A DNA stretch of 64,000 nt. Source: Pyropia yezoensis. Taxonomy: Eukaryota > Rhodophyta > Bangiophyceae > Bangiales > Bangiaceae. The stretch covers positions 18,915,816 through 18,979,815 of the forward strand of contig CM020619.1 of assembly GCA_009829735.1 (NCBI GenBank), written 5' to 3'. The position numbers were made by a program, and so were the translations under genes. Of the stretch, positions 41,924-52,516 are shown in pieces; the stretch's first letter is position 1; the number at the start of each line of letters is the position of its first letter. The notes under the pieces were generated by a model. The model worked only from the letters and a program-made list of their open reading frames with translations, was not told where the DNA came from and made no database searches.

Positions 41924-43465
41924 ATGGACACGGACCCATCCGCGTCGGCGGACTCCTACACCTACAAAGCGGCATGGCCGGTGTATGGGGTCAGTTTGGC
42001 GCGCAGACGGGTAAGTAGATTGCGTTTGGGTTGCTTGTGGAGCGGATGGTCGTCGCTCGAGTGTTTTTTTGCACTGTTGTTGTTCATGGTTCTCCCCTCA
42101 TGGCTCTCCCCTTGCATCGCACGTCACTGTTTTTTGCACTTGTCCCCGCTTAGAGCGCGCTCTGGAATGTGTTCTTTAGGACCTCCTTCCAGTATCTCCT
42201 CCATTGTTCGGAGCTTGCCCTGACCATCCCTTGCTTTTGTCTTCCTGTCGCGCATCTTGTATGTGTGGATACTTGCACTTCCCCGCCCGCTTCCCCTGGT
42301 ATGCACTTAGGATTCCCCCTTCCGTGTGGTGGTGTCCAGTTTTGTGGAGCAGTATGCCAATCAAGTGCAGGTCATCGACCTGGTGGCCAATACGTCCCCC
42401 CCACCTGCCCCTGGCTCGGCCGCGCCGCCACAACCGCCGTCCATCCTCGCTCCTGCTTGCACGTTGGAGCATCCGTACCCGGCGACCAAGGTGGACTGGA
42501 TTCCTGACGAGGGCGGTGTACATCCGTCGCTGGTAGCCACCACGGGCGACTTTCTCCGCATCTGGGACGTGTCGCCGGGTGGCGGCGACGGCGGCAACGG
42601 CAGTGGCGTTGGTGGCAGGGGTGGCGGCGGAGCGGTAGGGGTGGGTGCCCCGCCGAATCCTCCCACCACGGGCACTATGAAGTGCCTGCTCACTTCCAAC
42701 ACCGCATCCGAGTACTGCGCCCCGCTCACCGCCTTTGACTGGAATGAGGTGGACGTCTCTCTTATCGGTACGTCCTCCATCGACACAACCTGCACCGTCT
42801 GGGACGTAACCACCCAGCAGTCTGTCACGCAGCTGATCGCCCATGACGCGGAGGTCTACGACTTTGCGTTTGCGGTGCGGAGCACAAACGTGTTTGCGTC
42901 CGTGGGCGCCGATGGGAGCGTGCGGCTCTTTGACCTGCGGTCCCTGGAGCATAGCACGATTGTGTACGAGGCGCCCGACGCGGCGCCCCTGCTGCGGCTA
43001 CGGTGGAACGCGCACGACCCAAACTACCTGGCAGCTGTCGTGGGGGGGTCGCCCGATGTGGTTCTCCTGGACATCCGAGTGCCGTCCACGCCGATAGCGA
43101 CACTACGACATGGGGGGGGGGGTGGTACGGCTGAAGTCGCCCCAGGAGGTGGGGGCGCCGGCGCCACGGGCGGTGGCAGTACCGCCATGCCCGGCGGGGG
43201 TGGCGACGGCGCACCTACTGATGATCGGCCCCCCAACTCGGTCAACGCCCTGTGCTGGGCCCCCCACTCTGCCGCGCACCTGCTGTCCGTGTCGGACGGC
43301 GGGGAGGCGCTCATCTGGGATGTGTCGAGGGTGCCGGCTTCATCGGCCGAGCCAGTGCTGTCCTATGACGCGGGTGGACCAGTCAATAATGGGGACTGGT
43401 CCGCTGCAAACGTGGACTACTGCGCCGTGGCGGTGGGTTCCGAGGTGCAGCTGCTGCGAGTATAG
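41924..43465 (+). CDS. DCAF7: DCAF7/WDR68-like WD40 protein
   Basis: A scaffold WD40 protein (animal WDR68/DCAF7, plant AN11/TTG1 family) that links kinases, transcription factors or ubiquitin ligases. Two exons: 41924-42010 (MDTDPSASADSYTYKAAWPV...) and 42311-43465, joined in phase 0 through GGGTAAGT and CACTTAG. The protein is 413 residues. It matches the family closely: DSPFRVVVSSFVEQYANQVQ, HPYPATKVDWIPDEGGV, APLTAFDWNEVD, GTSSIDTTCTVWD, FASVGADGSVRLFDLRSLEH and WNAHDPNYLA. Two glycine-rich insertions lie in surface loops, after IWDVSPGGG and after LRHGGGGG. The C-terminus VQLLRV fits the family's EILRV end. The plus-strand Nudix gene follows about 390 bases on. Confidence 0.92.
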
Positions 43466-43856
43466 CTGGAGAATGAGGGGGGGGGGTGCAAGCCCCGTGT
43501 ATAAAAAAGAAAAGAAAAGAAAAGGACCGTGGTTGAAGACATTGACAGGTCAGGTGCTCGCTCTTGCGGTGTCCCGTCTTGCTGCTCCTGGAGTTCGGGA
43601 GGGAGGACGCGCCCATCGCTCGTCGCGGCAGTTTTGAGGCGGCAAAACTGTGTCTATGTACCTACTCAGGGCTTACAGTATTCCCAGTTCTGCTGCTATC
43701 TCGCTTCCCGTCTGCGAGCCGACGACCGGCCCACGAAGCGGTCTTCCTTCCCCCCGCCCTTCACCACCCGGCCCATCCCCCCCCCCTCCGCCTTCGTAGA
43801 ACTGTGATGCACATCCTTGGTGCCACATTCCTTTCCTTACAATCGACAGCGGAGCT
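43466..43856. other. Short intergenic region
   Basis: Lies between two plus-strand genes. An A-rich run (AAAAAAGAAAAGAAAAG) at about 43503-43522 follows the DCAF7-like stop. No gene is seen; it should hold the 3' UTR and the next promoter. Confidence 0.35.
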
Positions 43857-44915
43857 ATGCAGGCTCCCGCTCTTGCGACTCTCGCCATTCCTCCTTACAT
43901 CGTTCTTTTCGTCTGCTCCTCCGCTGTTGTTGACTTTGACCCCATCCGCTACGGGCGGGTGCCCCACCCCGATGCCACCAAGGAGGCTGTCATTGGTGAT
44001 ACCTGGGCTGCGGCTGTCGCTGCGCGACCGGCGACGTACAACGCCACCAAGTTCCGCCTCGAAGGGGCGTTTGTCACGCCCGCCGTCGAGGGCAATAGCG
44101 GCGGCGACGGTGCCTCCGCCGCCGCCGCCGCTGGCGCGACCGTTACGCTCCAACTGGGCCTTACTGACTACCGCACGTACGTGGGCACGCACTTGGGCGC
44201 CCGGGACTCACCGTTGGCCTTCTGGGGTCACACCCGCCACCTGGCACTGGCGCTGGGCAACGCCGCCGTCGTTGTCACATCTGATGGGCGGGTGCCGCTG
44301 CTGCGGCGGTCATCTGCGGTTGCTGAGGGCCACGGCCGTTACGTTGTGCCGGGGGGCCACCCTGAGCCTTCCGCCATGACTGTCACTCACACCGATGGGG
44401 GGGCGTTGCCTGCCGACGCAGCGGCAGCCGCCGCTGCGACCGCCGCCGAGCTCACCGCCGCCATGGCGCGGGAGATTGTGGAGGAGCTCTACCTCCCGCC
44501 AGATGCTGTCCCGTCCGACTGCCTGACATTGCTGGGCGGAGTGGCCCGCGGTGGTGGCTGCCGGCGCCCGCAGCTGTGCTACACCGCTACTCTGGACGTG
44601 TCCTCGGGCACTTTAGAGGCGGCGTGGGCGGCGGGGATTGGACTTCACGCAGCGACAGCGGCGGGGGCAGATGAGAATGGCATCCCGGCAGGTGCGGTAA
44701 CTGAGGCGGTGGAGAGCACAGAGCTGGTGTGGTTGGATGAGGCCGACGTGAGCGTCGTGGCATCTACTGGGGAGGCAAGGGGCGGGAAAAAACTTATGCC
44801 AGAGCATTGGGGGGCCGTCGCCCTTTATTGGGCGTCGCGCCAGGGCGGGGAGGCCAAAGCGGCAGTGTCGTCCGTAATAGACGGTGCCGCAGGAGGGGGG
44901 GGCGAGCAGGAGTGA
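43857..44915 (+). CDS. NUDT22-like Nudix hydrolase
   Basis: A 352-residue protein similar to animal NUDT22, a UDP-glucose/UDP-galactose hydrolase producing UMP and sugar 1-phosphate. Family signatures are NATKFRLEGAF, LQLGLTDYRTYVGTHLGA, a stretch ending YVVPGGHPEPS that starts the Nudix box, and AREIVEELYLPPDAV that completes it (R-E-x-x-E-E). A poly-alanine insertion (about residues 188-200) separates the two halves of the box; other NUDT22 proteins also have a long spacer there. C-terminal WGAVALYWASR matches the family's conserved end. The first 25 residues are hydrophobic and may be a targeting peptide or a wrong start. The ATG at 43857 is the first in frame. Confidence 0.78.
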   Translation: MQAPALATLAIPPYIVLFVCSSAVVDFDPIRYGRVPHPDATKEAVIGDTWAAAVAARPATYNATKFRLEGAFVTPAVEGNSGGDGASAAAAAGATVTLQLGLTDYRTYVGTHLGARDSPLAFWGHTRHLALALGNAAVVVTSDGRVPLLRRSSAVAEGHGRYVVPGGHPEPSAMTVTHTDGGALPADAAAAAAATAAELTAAMAREIVEELYLPPDAVPSDCLTLLGGVARGGGCRRPQLCYTATLDVSSGTLEAAWAAGIGLHAATAAGADENGIPAGAVTEAVESTELVWLDEADVSVVASTGEARGGKKLMPEHWGAVALYWASRQGGEAKAAVSSVIDGAAGGGGEQE

Positions 44916-45228
44916 TGGCGTGTTGTGGTGTAGCAAGCACCACCACGCGCGACTGACGGGACGGCAGTAGCGCCGCCGACGCTTTCAGCAGCTCTCTGCC
45001 CCTCCTTCCGTTTGTTATTATCGCGTGCAGTGGGGGGGCATGTTCCGAATGAGAGGGAGGATAGACATCTGCGCTGAGAATTACGCGCTCAGACGTCCTC
45101 AAAGAGGAAAGAACAAACACACAAAAAAGCAGCAGGCAAGTGAACCAGCGAACAACCCTGAGCGTCTGCCGTCCCACCGTCAAGCGACGGACGCTCGCCC
45201 TATGCGCGGCCGACCAAAGTCATCCCTC
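44916..45228. other. Short convergent intergenic region
   Basis: Lies between the stops of the NUDT22-like gene and RPA2. It probably holds both 3' UTRs. No gene is seen. Confidence 0.35.
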
Positions 45229-46338
45229 TCATACCTCACACACCTTGTAGTGATCGTCGTCAGACGTCGAAAAGATGTGCCCCTCGGAGGAGAGGACCTC
45301 CAGCGCCGCCCGCAGCTGTGACTCGGACAGCCCGCTGGATTGCATGCTCGTCACAATCTCCCCATACGACACCCCAGTGATGGACTCAGAGCGCACACGG
45401 ATGACCTCCAGCAGTTGGGACTGCACGTGGGTGAGGCCCTCAACGAGCGCCCCACCACCGCCGGCGCCTACTCCCATCCCAGAGGCCGCAGGCATCCCAC
45501 CGCCGCCCATGCCGCGACCAGCCGCGGGGGCACCCATTTCCCGCGCGGGTGTGCCCATCCCAGGGCGACCGCCACCGATGCCACCTGCGGCAGGGACGCC
45601 GCCGCCCGTCCCGCCCGCGGCCCTTGCCGACCCAAGCTTGGTCTGTGCGCAAAACACACGGACGACGTCCAACCGGTGGAACATGAGCTCGTTGGGGTCT
45701 TCCACTGCCACCACGTGACTGGCCTTAACGTTGAGCTCGTTCTGGAAGGTGGAGAGCTTGCCCACCACCCGCACCCACGTGTGGGGCATAAAGAGGTCGC
45801 GAAGCTTGGCCGCGTCCGGTCCCGTCGCGCCCTCACCCGTAGCCGAGTCCGCGTCGATCCAGTAGACTACCCCGACAGAGCCGGTGAGGTCATCCATCTT
45901 CATCTTGGCCGACGTAGTCAGCACATTCACAGTGGAAATGCGAGCGACAAAGGTGACCGACGAAAGCGCCACGCCGTTGAGCACGAAGGCGTCATCAGAC
46001 TGGGAAGACAGGGTCGACAACTGCTTGAGCGTCACGGGCTGCAGCGCATCCGCGTTGGGCGCCGCGCCGCCACCGCCGCCGCCACCGCCGCCGCCGCCGC
46101 CACCGCCACCGCCACCACCAAAGCCACCTCCCCCCCCACCAGGAATAAATCCACCGCCCCCACCGCCACCGCCTCCACCACCGCCCCCGTATGCGCCCCC
46201 GCCTCCATACCCACCGCCCGTGCCCCCACCTCCGTACGCACCACCGCCGCCATAGCCCCCGGTGCCGCCTCCGCCGCCTCCATACCCTCCGCCACCACCA
46301 CCTCCATAGTTCCCAGATGGTCCGGAGCTGTTCCACAT
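45229..46338 (-). CDS. RPA2: Replication protein A 32-kDa subunit (RPA2)
   Basis: The middle subunit of the nuclear single-strand DNA-binding complex used in replication and repair. The protein has 369 residues. Residues 1-92 are almost pure glycine with tyrosines (the usual short phosphorylated N-terminus is greatly enlarged). Residues about 95-225 are the OB-fold, with PVTLKQLSTL, FVARISTVNVLTTSAKMKMD, DLTGSVGVVYWID and HTWVRVVGKLSTFQNELNVK. Residues about 226-298 are a Gly/Ala-rich linker. Residues about 300-369 are the C-terminal winged helix (HVQSQLLEVIR to GHIFSTSDDDHYKVCEV) that contacts repair partners. It is divergent from CCT7, with about 650 bases between the starts. The long CCG-type tract at the 5' end of the coding region is length-unstable by nature. 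Confidence 0.92.
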   Translation of the reverse strand: MWNSSGPSGNYGGGGGGGYGGGGGGTGGYGGGGAYGGGGTGGGYGGGGAYGGGGGGGGGGGGGFIPGGGGGGFGGGGGGGGGGGGGGGGGGAAPNADALQPVTLKQLSTLSSQSDDAFVLNGVALSSVTFVARISTVNVLTTSAKMKMDDLTGSVGVVYWIDADSATGEGATGPDAAKLRDLFMPHTWVRVVGKLSTFQNELNVKASHVVAVEDPNELMFHRLDVVRVFCAQTKLGSARAAGGTGGGVPAAGGIGGGRPGMGTPAREMGAPAAGRGMGGGGMPAASGMGVGAGGGGALVEGLTHVQSQLLEVIRVRSESITGVSYGEIVTSMQSSGLSESQLRAALEVLSSEGHIFSTSDDDHYKVCEV

Positions 46339-46993
46339 ATTGCGGTGCGTGGGGTCACGGGGAGAGAAGCGCTGGAGCAGGGGCCGGGAGTAGAGAGCGA
46401 AAGGGCAAGACGGAAGGCGTGGGGTCGTTCCGTCGACGTCACTTTGATATCAAGACGATGAGCAGCGTCACCGACCAGCAACCAGTGCAAGGGAAAACAC
46501 GTGACGACAGCGTCACACAACCGCCGGACGATGCACTGAGCCGAGCGCGAAGGGTCAGGCGCGCTGCTACCATGCGCGACTTGTTCGCCGGCAGGCGCTC
46601 CTAAAAAAAAAAGCGGGGAGATGCCATTGGATTCGCCCGCTTGGTCCCGCCATTTTTTCCACTTGCCCCTTGGGTCAGATGTGGCGGGAATTGTTGGTTG
46701 CCATCGATGTGGTGGGAACTAGGACACTTGTAGACCCCTTTGACAACATCCCGTCCAGTTGCTGACTGTCAAGTAGTGTACTGTAATAGTTGCTCAAAAT
46801 TTCCCTGTCTGTTGTTGTGTGTAAGGATCACTTGTCGCCGGCGGTACCCATCGCCGAGCCGATGCTGACAGGATCCCAGTCCTCACGGCCCCCGTCGCGT
46901 CTGGACAACTTGGCGATCCTCGCCGTTGCTTCCCCGTGGTGCCGGCGTAGTCCGCAGCAGCCAAGCCGACGACCTGAACTCCTTGCTGGTACC
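46339..46993. promoter_or_regulatory. Divergent RPA2/CCT7 promoter with E2F-like sites
   Basis: Intergenic region between two divergent starts. It holds TCCCGCC at 46645-46651 and GGCGGGAA at 46683-46690, both close to the E2F consensus and about 310-350 bases upstream of RPA2. RPA2 is a typical S-phase E2F target in plants and animals, so control of RPA2 by these sites is plausible but inferred. A CGTGACGACAGCGTCAC-like palindrome lies near 46499-46515. Confidence 0.4.
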
Positions 46994-49109
46994 ATGTCTC
47001 AGTTTCTGGTGCGTTGCTGACGGTTGACGGTGTATGTATTCATAACGACTGCTGTTGACCAGGCGCCATGGCACTCCGTGGTTGTGTCTGGGCAGCAGGC
47101 CGCTAACAGCCGTTGTCTGTCCCTACGGTGCTCTTGTGGCTTGGCTTCTACGTCCTGCCACGTTGTTTGTCTCTCTTTGGTGAACGTTCCGGAAGCGTAG
47201 GCTCCCCAGATCGTACTGCTGAAGCACGGCACCGACACGTCCCAGGGCAAGGGCCACCTGATATCCAACATCAACGCCTGCAATGCTGTTGTGGACTTGG
47301 TGCGGACCACCCTCGGGCCGCGCGGTCTGGATAAGCTTATCCATGAGGGTCGCGGTAAGGTGACCATCACCAATGACGGTGCCACGATTGTACAGCTGCT
47401 GCAAATCATCCACCCCGCGGCCAAGACGCTGGTTGACATCTCCATGAGTCAGGACGCTGAGGTTGGCGATGGCACCACTTCTGTGATCCTGTTGGCTGGG
47501 GAGATGATGAACAAGTGCAAAGAGGTACGATTGTTGTGCAGTTGTTTGGAGCGGCGCGGTGAGAGGGCTCTTGGGTGTTGATGCTCCAGAGAGCTGCTAA
47601 TGGTCTCTTGGGGTTGTTGCACCTACTGACGCATGGTTCTGTTGCCGTTTTCTCATCTCTTGTCATCTCGGACTGGCTGTTTGTGTAACGTGCTGGTCCA
47701 TCTATTTCATTTTGCCCTGTTTTGTGTCTTTGCAGTTGATCGAGGACGGCGTGCATTCCCAGGTCCTGATTCGGGCTTTCCGGAAGGCGGGCCAGATTGC
47801 CGATGCTCGCATCCGGGAGGTCTCTCGGGACATTATGGGTTCATCCGCGACCGAGCGGCGTGAGATGCTCATGCGCTGTGCGGGTACGTCCCTGAACTCC
47901 AAGCTGGTGTCCCACCAAAGGGAGTTTTTTGCTGGCATCGTCACGGACGCGGTGCTGACGCTTGACGCTGACTCGCTGGACGTGTCCATGGTGGGCATCA
48001 AGAAGGTTCATGGAGGCTCGACGACAGACTCGCACCTTGTTGCGGGGGTGGCGTTTAAGAAGACTTTCTCGTACGCTGGCTTTGAGCAACAGCCAAAGAG
48101 CTTTGACAACCCAAAGGTGATGCTTCTCAACCTGGAGCTAGAGCTGAAGGCGGAGAAGGACAATGCGGAGGTGCGCGTCAACTCTACCGCTGACTACCAG
48201 GCGATTGTGGACGCTGAGTGGGACATCATTTACGCAAAGCTGGCTGCCTGCGTGGAGACGGGCGCCAAGGTGGTCCTCTCTCGTCTTGCCATTGGTGACG
48301 TGGCGACGCAGTACTTTGCTGACCGCGACATCTTCTGTGCTGGCCGTGTCTCTGAGGAGGACATGCGTCGTGTACAGCGTGCCGTGGGAGGCTCTGTCCA
48401 GACTACGGTGAACCATCTTGTGGATGGTGGGTCTTCCATTTTGGGGCAGTGTGGCCGCTTTGAGGAGCGCCAGCTGGGTAAGGAGCGGTACAATGTCTTC
48501 ACTGGTTGCCCGCAGGCCAAGTCGGCCACAATTATCGTGCGCGGTGGCTCTGACCAGTTTTTGGAGGAGTCGGAGCGCTCTCTTCATGACGCCATCATGA
48601 TTGTCCGGCGCGCCATCAAGCACCCCACCGCCGTCCCCGGCGGTGGGGCCATTGAGATGGACCTTTCGCGCCACATCCGCTCTGCAGCGGTCAAGATTGA
48701 GGGCAAGGACCAGTTGATCATGAGCGCTTATGCGCGTGCCCTTGAGGTGATTCCGCGCACGCTGTGTGACAATGCTGGGTTCGACTCGACGGAGGTGCTC
48801 AACAAGCTGCGAGCCGCGCACGCATCAGCTGACGGGAACCACTGCTACGGCGTGGATCTGGACTCCGCGTCGGTGGTGGACACATGGGCGAAGGCGGTGT
48901 GGGAGCCGGCAGTCGTGAAGCTCAACGCCCTGGCCGCTGCCACCGAGGCGGCGTGTCAAATTCTTGCCGTCGACGAGACAATCAAGAACCCCAAGAACGA
49001 GCAGCCAGGGGCTGGCGGCGGCGGACCCGCACCGGGCGGTGGTCCTGGCGGTATGGGTGGCATGATGGGCAGGGGTGGGCGGGGTGTGCGTCGGATGGGA
49101 GGTCGGTGA
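46994..49109 (+). CDS. CCT7: T-complex protein 1 subunit eta (CCT7)
   Basis: A subunit of the cytosolic chaperonin CCT/TRiC, which folds actin and tubulin. Three exons: 46994-47008 (MSQFL), 47201-47524 and 47736-49109, all joined in phase 0 with GTGCGT/GCGTAG and GTACGA/TTGCAG splice sites. The 570-residue protein follows CCT7 closely: [133 protein letters not shown] and [12 protein letters not shown]. The ATP-binding loops NDGAT and GDGTT are intact. The C-terminal tail is Gly/Pro/Met-rich ([13 protein letters not shown]), as expected for a chaperonin tail projecting into the cavity but longer than usual. Confidence 0.96.
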
Positions 49110-49645
49110 GCACGATCGCAAACCTGTGTCTTCCAAGGAGAGCAAATATGTCAAGTACACCGCTTGTACTCCCAGGCGGAGGGGATGTCGCAAACCAAAC
49201 TATTATGCCAATGATGCATGGCAGGGTGCCAGACGGGCCTACGCCCAGGCTAAATGATGGTTCACTGTCGCATCCGCGCCAAGCAGTGAGCCTCCATTCC
49301 GAAGCTCGGCGTCGTCCCAATAATGGTGGGCAGAACGAAACGAAAGAACACGGACACTGAAAGAGAAGTCGAACAGGATATACAATGAGCCAACCCCCAG
49401 CTCCCTGCCCTCGAAGGTCACAACGACACAGTCATCCTGGCAGTAATATCTACAAGGTCAAGCGACTGCGCGAGCGGAAGGAGTACCAAGACTAGTGGTA
49501 AGCAGAACCCAAAGAGGTCAGAACCACATCAAAGTAGCGCGCCGCATGCGGCACCCAGACGAATAGGAAACAAACAAAAATGGCGCCACCTGACCTAGAG
49601 TGGTTCTTCAGACCATCGCCACGGCAAATGGGGCTGAGGTGCCTC
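49110..49645. other. Convergent intergenic region
   Basis: Lies between the stops of CCT7 and calcineurin B. It is lower in GC and A-rich on the plus strand toward 49330-49580. It is consistent with two 3' UTRs. No gene is seen. Confidence 0.35.
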
Positions 49646-50474
49646 TCAGGGCGAGTACACTCTCATCCACCCACCAAGACCCTCGACCAGACGTACCAAG
49701 GTAAACTCGTCTCGGCTGATCCGTTGGTCCCCATCTGTGTCCGCGTCGTCAATGACCTTTTGGACAATCCGGGTGGTCGTCGCCTGGTCCAGATTGTCCG
49801 CGCCCACCATCATCTGCAGTACCTCCCGCAGGTCGTCCGACGAGATGTAACCGTCGCCGTCCACGTCGTATACCCGAAAGGCAAAGTCTGTCTTGGCCTC
49901 CTTGGTCCCGTTGCGTCCGAAGACGGCCATCGTGCGGACGAACTGGGCAAAGTTGGCACTGTCAAAGAGGGCCACAATGCGCGGCATGAGCGGGTTCATG
50001 GCCAGCTCGGGTATCATGCGCAACTCATCCGCGTCCAGGTTACCCGACCGGTTTCGGTCGAGCTGCTGAAAGCGCTTATACAGGCGGCGGACCTCGGACG
50101 GGGTCAGCTTAGAGTCCCTGGATATGTCATCGATCTCGTCCGACAGGAGCGCGGATGTATTGGCGCCCTGCACGGAGGCAAATCGTGGAAAAGGGGCAGG
50201 TGGAGACCAGCAAAGTCGTAAAACAAGCCGACAGCACAACAACCGGCACAAGCAGCACCCGCAAAACCGCAGAGGGACACGAGGCAGCCACTCAGCAACA
50301 GCGAGCGGTGTCAGGACAGCAGACACAATAAAAACGGGGACCAAACTAACATGCCGTACCGAAGAGGCACTAATGGAGGGAAAAGCACAATGGATTAGCT
50401 GCCGCAGGCGCTACACCACCGCACGCTGCTGGCCATCACAAGCCCAGAGCGCGTCTCGCAGGCGTACTCACCAT
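49646..50474 (-). CDS. Calcineurin B regulatory subunit
   Basis: The calcium-binding regulatory subunit of the protein phosphatase calcineurin. Two exons on the minus strand: the start codon alone at 50474-50472, followed directly by GTGAGT, and 50167-49646 after a CCGTGCAG acceptor. Together they give 174 residues starting MGANTSALLSDEID, with a glycine at position 2 suited to N-myristoylation as in other calcineurin B. EF-hand 1 (LDRNRSGNLDADEL), EF-hand 3 (YDVDGDGYISSDDL) and EF-hand 4 (ADTDGDQRISRDEF) are canonical. EF-hand 2 is reduced to LFDSANFAQFVRT, missing several loop residues and calcium ligands. PELAMNPLMPRIVALF and LREVLQMMVGADN match the family. Confidence 0.88.
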
Positions 50475-51466
50475 CGGGACGCCGGGTGTCGCGAGCCAGC
50501 TTGACGTTCAACAACGATGCAGCACAAAGGGCGGGGCTAGGCAGTGCAGGTGCAGGGAAGACAGCGGCAGTGGGCACAACCGTCCACACGCGGCTGAGCC
50601 ACAGAGCCACATCCGAGAGGTCTGATGTGTAGGCACAGCCTTGTCCCGAGCGGCTCGTTGCGGCTGTCGACAGGACATGCCCTGGAGCCCCAAGCCAACC
50701 GCGAAAAACTGAAAGCGCGACAGACATTTGGGTCGCATTCCGCAGTCACTTTTTTGCCCACGCGCGGGTGCCACGGATTTGTACGGAACGGAGCCGTGTA
50801 CGGAGTGAGCCCGTGTTCTCTTCGTCGTTGGTCACGCTGCTCTTCCCTCCGACCGGCCAAACACCGCGCCCTTCAGCCAACAACGGGGACTGGTGGGGCA
50901 CGGGCGGACGGCCGGGGTGGCACCCGCCGAGCGGCAGCCCCCTTGCTCTCCCCCGTTCGCCCTGCAGGCTGTCGCCACGCCCCCCTGATGAACGTGTAGT
51001 CCGCGAGGCGGCGGGGGGGCGGTGGCGGCGGGGGGGGGCTGCTCCCCACCCACCCACCCCCACCTCTGCTCCCCGTTGCCAGCAAGGCCAGCCTGCCAGC
51101 GTCCCGCACGGGGCAGGCCCCCTGCGGCAGGGGCACGAGAGGAGACGACGCCGCGCCTGGCGGGTGGAGCGCCCCCCCCCCGGGCGCTAGGCCCGCACGT
51201 CGCTGCGCCTGTGGCCGCTGCCACGACTATTGCCGCCCAACGGCGGTGGGCGGGCTGGCGCTGCCGTCACAAGGGGGGGAGGGCAGTGGTCAACGCAATG
51301 CTAACGGCTCAAGACCCTGCCCTCCCGCCCCCCCCCCCGCCCCATCGTGCACGCCACCTCCCCACCAGCCTCTCATCCCTGCGACGTCAAACGTCACTGC
51401 TACCGCCACCCACCCAGCAGCCACACGCCCCCCTCTTTGCCCCTTTCCCCCCACCCCAGGGACACC
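50475..51466. other. Gene-free stretch between two minus-strand genes
   Basis: Upstream of calcineurin B and downstream of uricase. It contains G/C homopolymer runs near 51010-51060. ORFs are compositional. A further uricase exon here cannot be excluded but is not visible. Confidence 0.35.
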
Positions 51467-52516
51467 TCAGGTACGCCGGACGACCGCAGAAATCAGCCCG
51501 TGCGGCTCGTCGGTAGGCACGTACAACCGCGCCGCGGCCGGGTCGCCCCGCAGGAGGGGCACGACCCCCCCCCCCGAGGGGAGGAAGTGCAGGTTGGGTA
51601 AGCTCAGCCGAACGCTCCCCACGCCCGCACAGTCAGACTCAGCGAGGAGGGCGGCGCCCATGGCGACGAGCGTCTGCTGCATGCCCGCACTGTACACGCC
51701 CCCCTCAGCGGGGTCCCCGAAAAAAGCGGCCAGCAGCGCCGCCGTCGCCGCCGACGCGGCGTCGGCATAGCCGCTGCCCACCGTCAATGCCGCCGCCGCC
51801 GCAGCCGGATCTGCTTCGGCCGCCGCCACTGCCGCCGCCGACGCGTCGTCCCCACCAGGGAGTACCGCCAGCGGGTCCCCCGCGTCGGCCCAGCCCTGCG
51901 TAAAATGCCACTCGGCAGTCAGCTCTGTCGCGAGCACCCTGTCGTCGGTGGGCGGGAGCGTCGAGTAGCGGCCGGCGTGAAAGTCCGACCAGCCGCTGGC
52001 GGTCGTCTTGAGCACCCGCAGCCCCGACACCCCCCCGGTCACCACCGGCGCCTCCCCGCGAGTGACCGTCACGGTCGCGGTGCGGGTGCCGGTGTCGCCG
52101 ACAAAGCCGTGCGGGTGCGCCGCGCCGTCGGCCTGGACGCGGCTCCACGACGGCGACTGCAGGCGCACGTCAACCCCCGTCACGTGGGAGTACTCGGACA
52201 GGTAGGTAGCGGCGAGGGCGAGGCCAAACGACTCGGGGGGGGTCGTCGGGTGGCGGGCCGCCACCACGTACACCACGTTCTTGACCGTGTCGGTCGACAC
52301 GACGCCCCGGTTGTCGCCCTCGGTAAACGCCGCGGCGGCGCCGCCACGGAGGATCACCGACACGGCCGTTTCCGTCCAAGTGCTTCCGCCACCTTCGGCT
52401 TCGGGCCGGGTGCCCGTCACCGCCACCCGCACCCGCGCCTTGCCGTGGACGGCCTCCTCGACGGTGACGCCCGCGGGGGTGGGCGGGTGCGGGGGGGGGG
52501 CGCCGGCGGGTGGCAT
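51467..52516 (-). CDS. Uricase (urate oxidase)
   Basis: Oxidises urate to 5-hydroxyisourate in purine breakdown, usually in peroxisomes. The protein is 349 residues from the ATG at 52516; an in-frame ATG seven codons upstream is possible. Catalytic lysine (HGKARVRV) and threonine (VVSTDTVKN) are present. Substrate-binding elements follow: LRVLKTTASGWSDFHAGRYS, DDRVLATELTAEWHF, MQQTLVAMG and SLPNLHFLP, and the end matches VYVPTDEPHGLI-type sequences. Insertions of Ala/Asp lie between the AEWHF and MQQTL segments. The C-terminus reads ISAVVRRT, without an SKL-like peroxisomal targeting tripeptide. A GTACCT just before the stop might be a splice donor to a last exon that I cannot identify. Confidence 0.88.
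   Translation of the reverse strand: MPPAGAPPPHPPTPAGVTVEEAVHGKARVRVAVTGTRPEAEGGGSTWTETAVSVILRGGAAAAFTEGDNRGVVSTDTVKNVVYVVAARHPTTPPESFGLALAATYLSEYSHVTGVDVRLQSPSWSRVQADGAAHPHGFVGDTGTRTATVTVTRGEAPVVTGGVSGLRVLKTTASGWSDFHAGRYSTLPPTDDRVLATELTAEWHFTQGWADAGDPLAVLPGGDDASAAAVAAAEADPAAAAAALTVGSGYADAASAATAALLAAFFGDPAEGGVYSAGMQQTLVAMGAALLAESDCAGVGSVRLSLPNLHFLPSGGGVVPLLRGDPAAARLYVPTDEPHGLISAVVRRT

Noticed and set aside
45340-46461. 373-residue plus-strand open frame
   Set aside because: Antisense to RPA2, and the translation is low complexity.
49580-50221. 213-residue plus-strand open frame
   Set aside because: It is the antisense shadow of calcineurin B, whose EF-hands are unmistakable.
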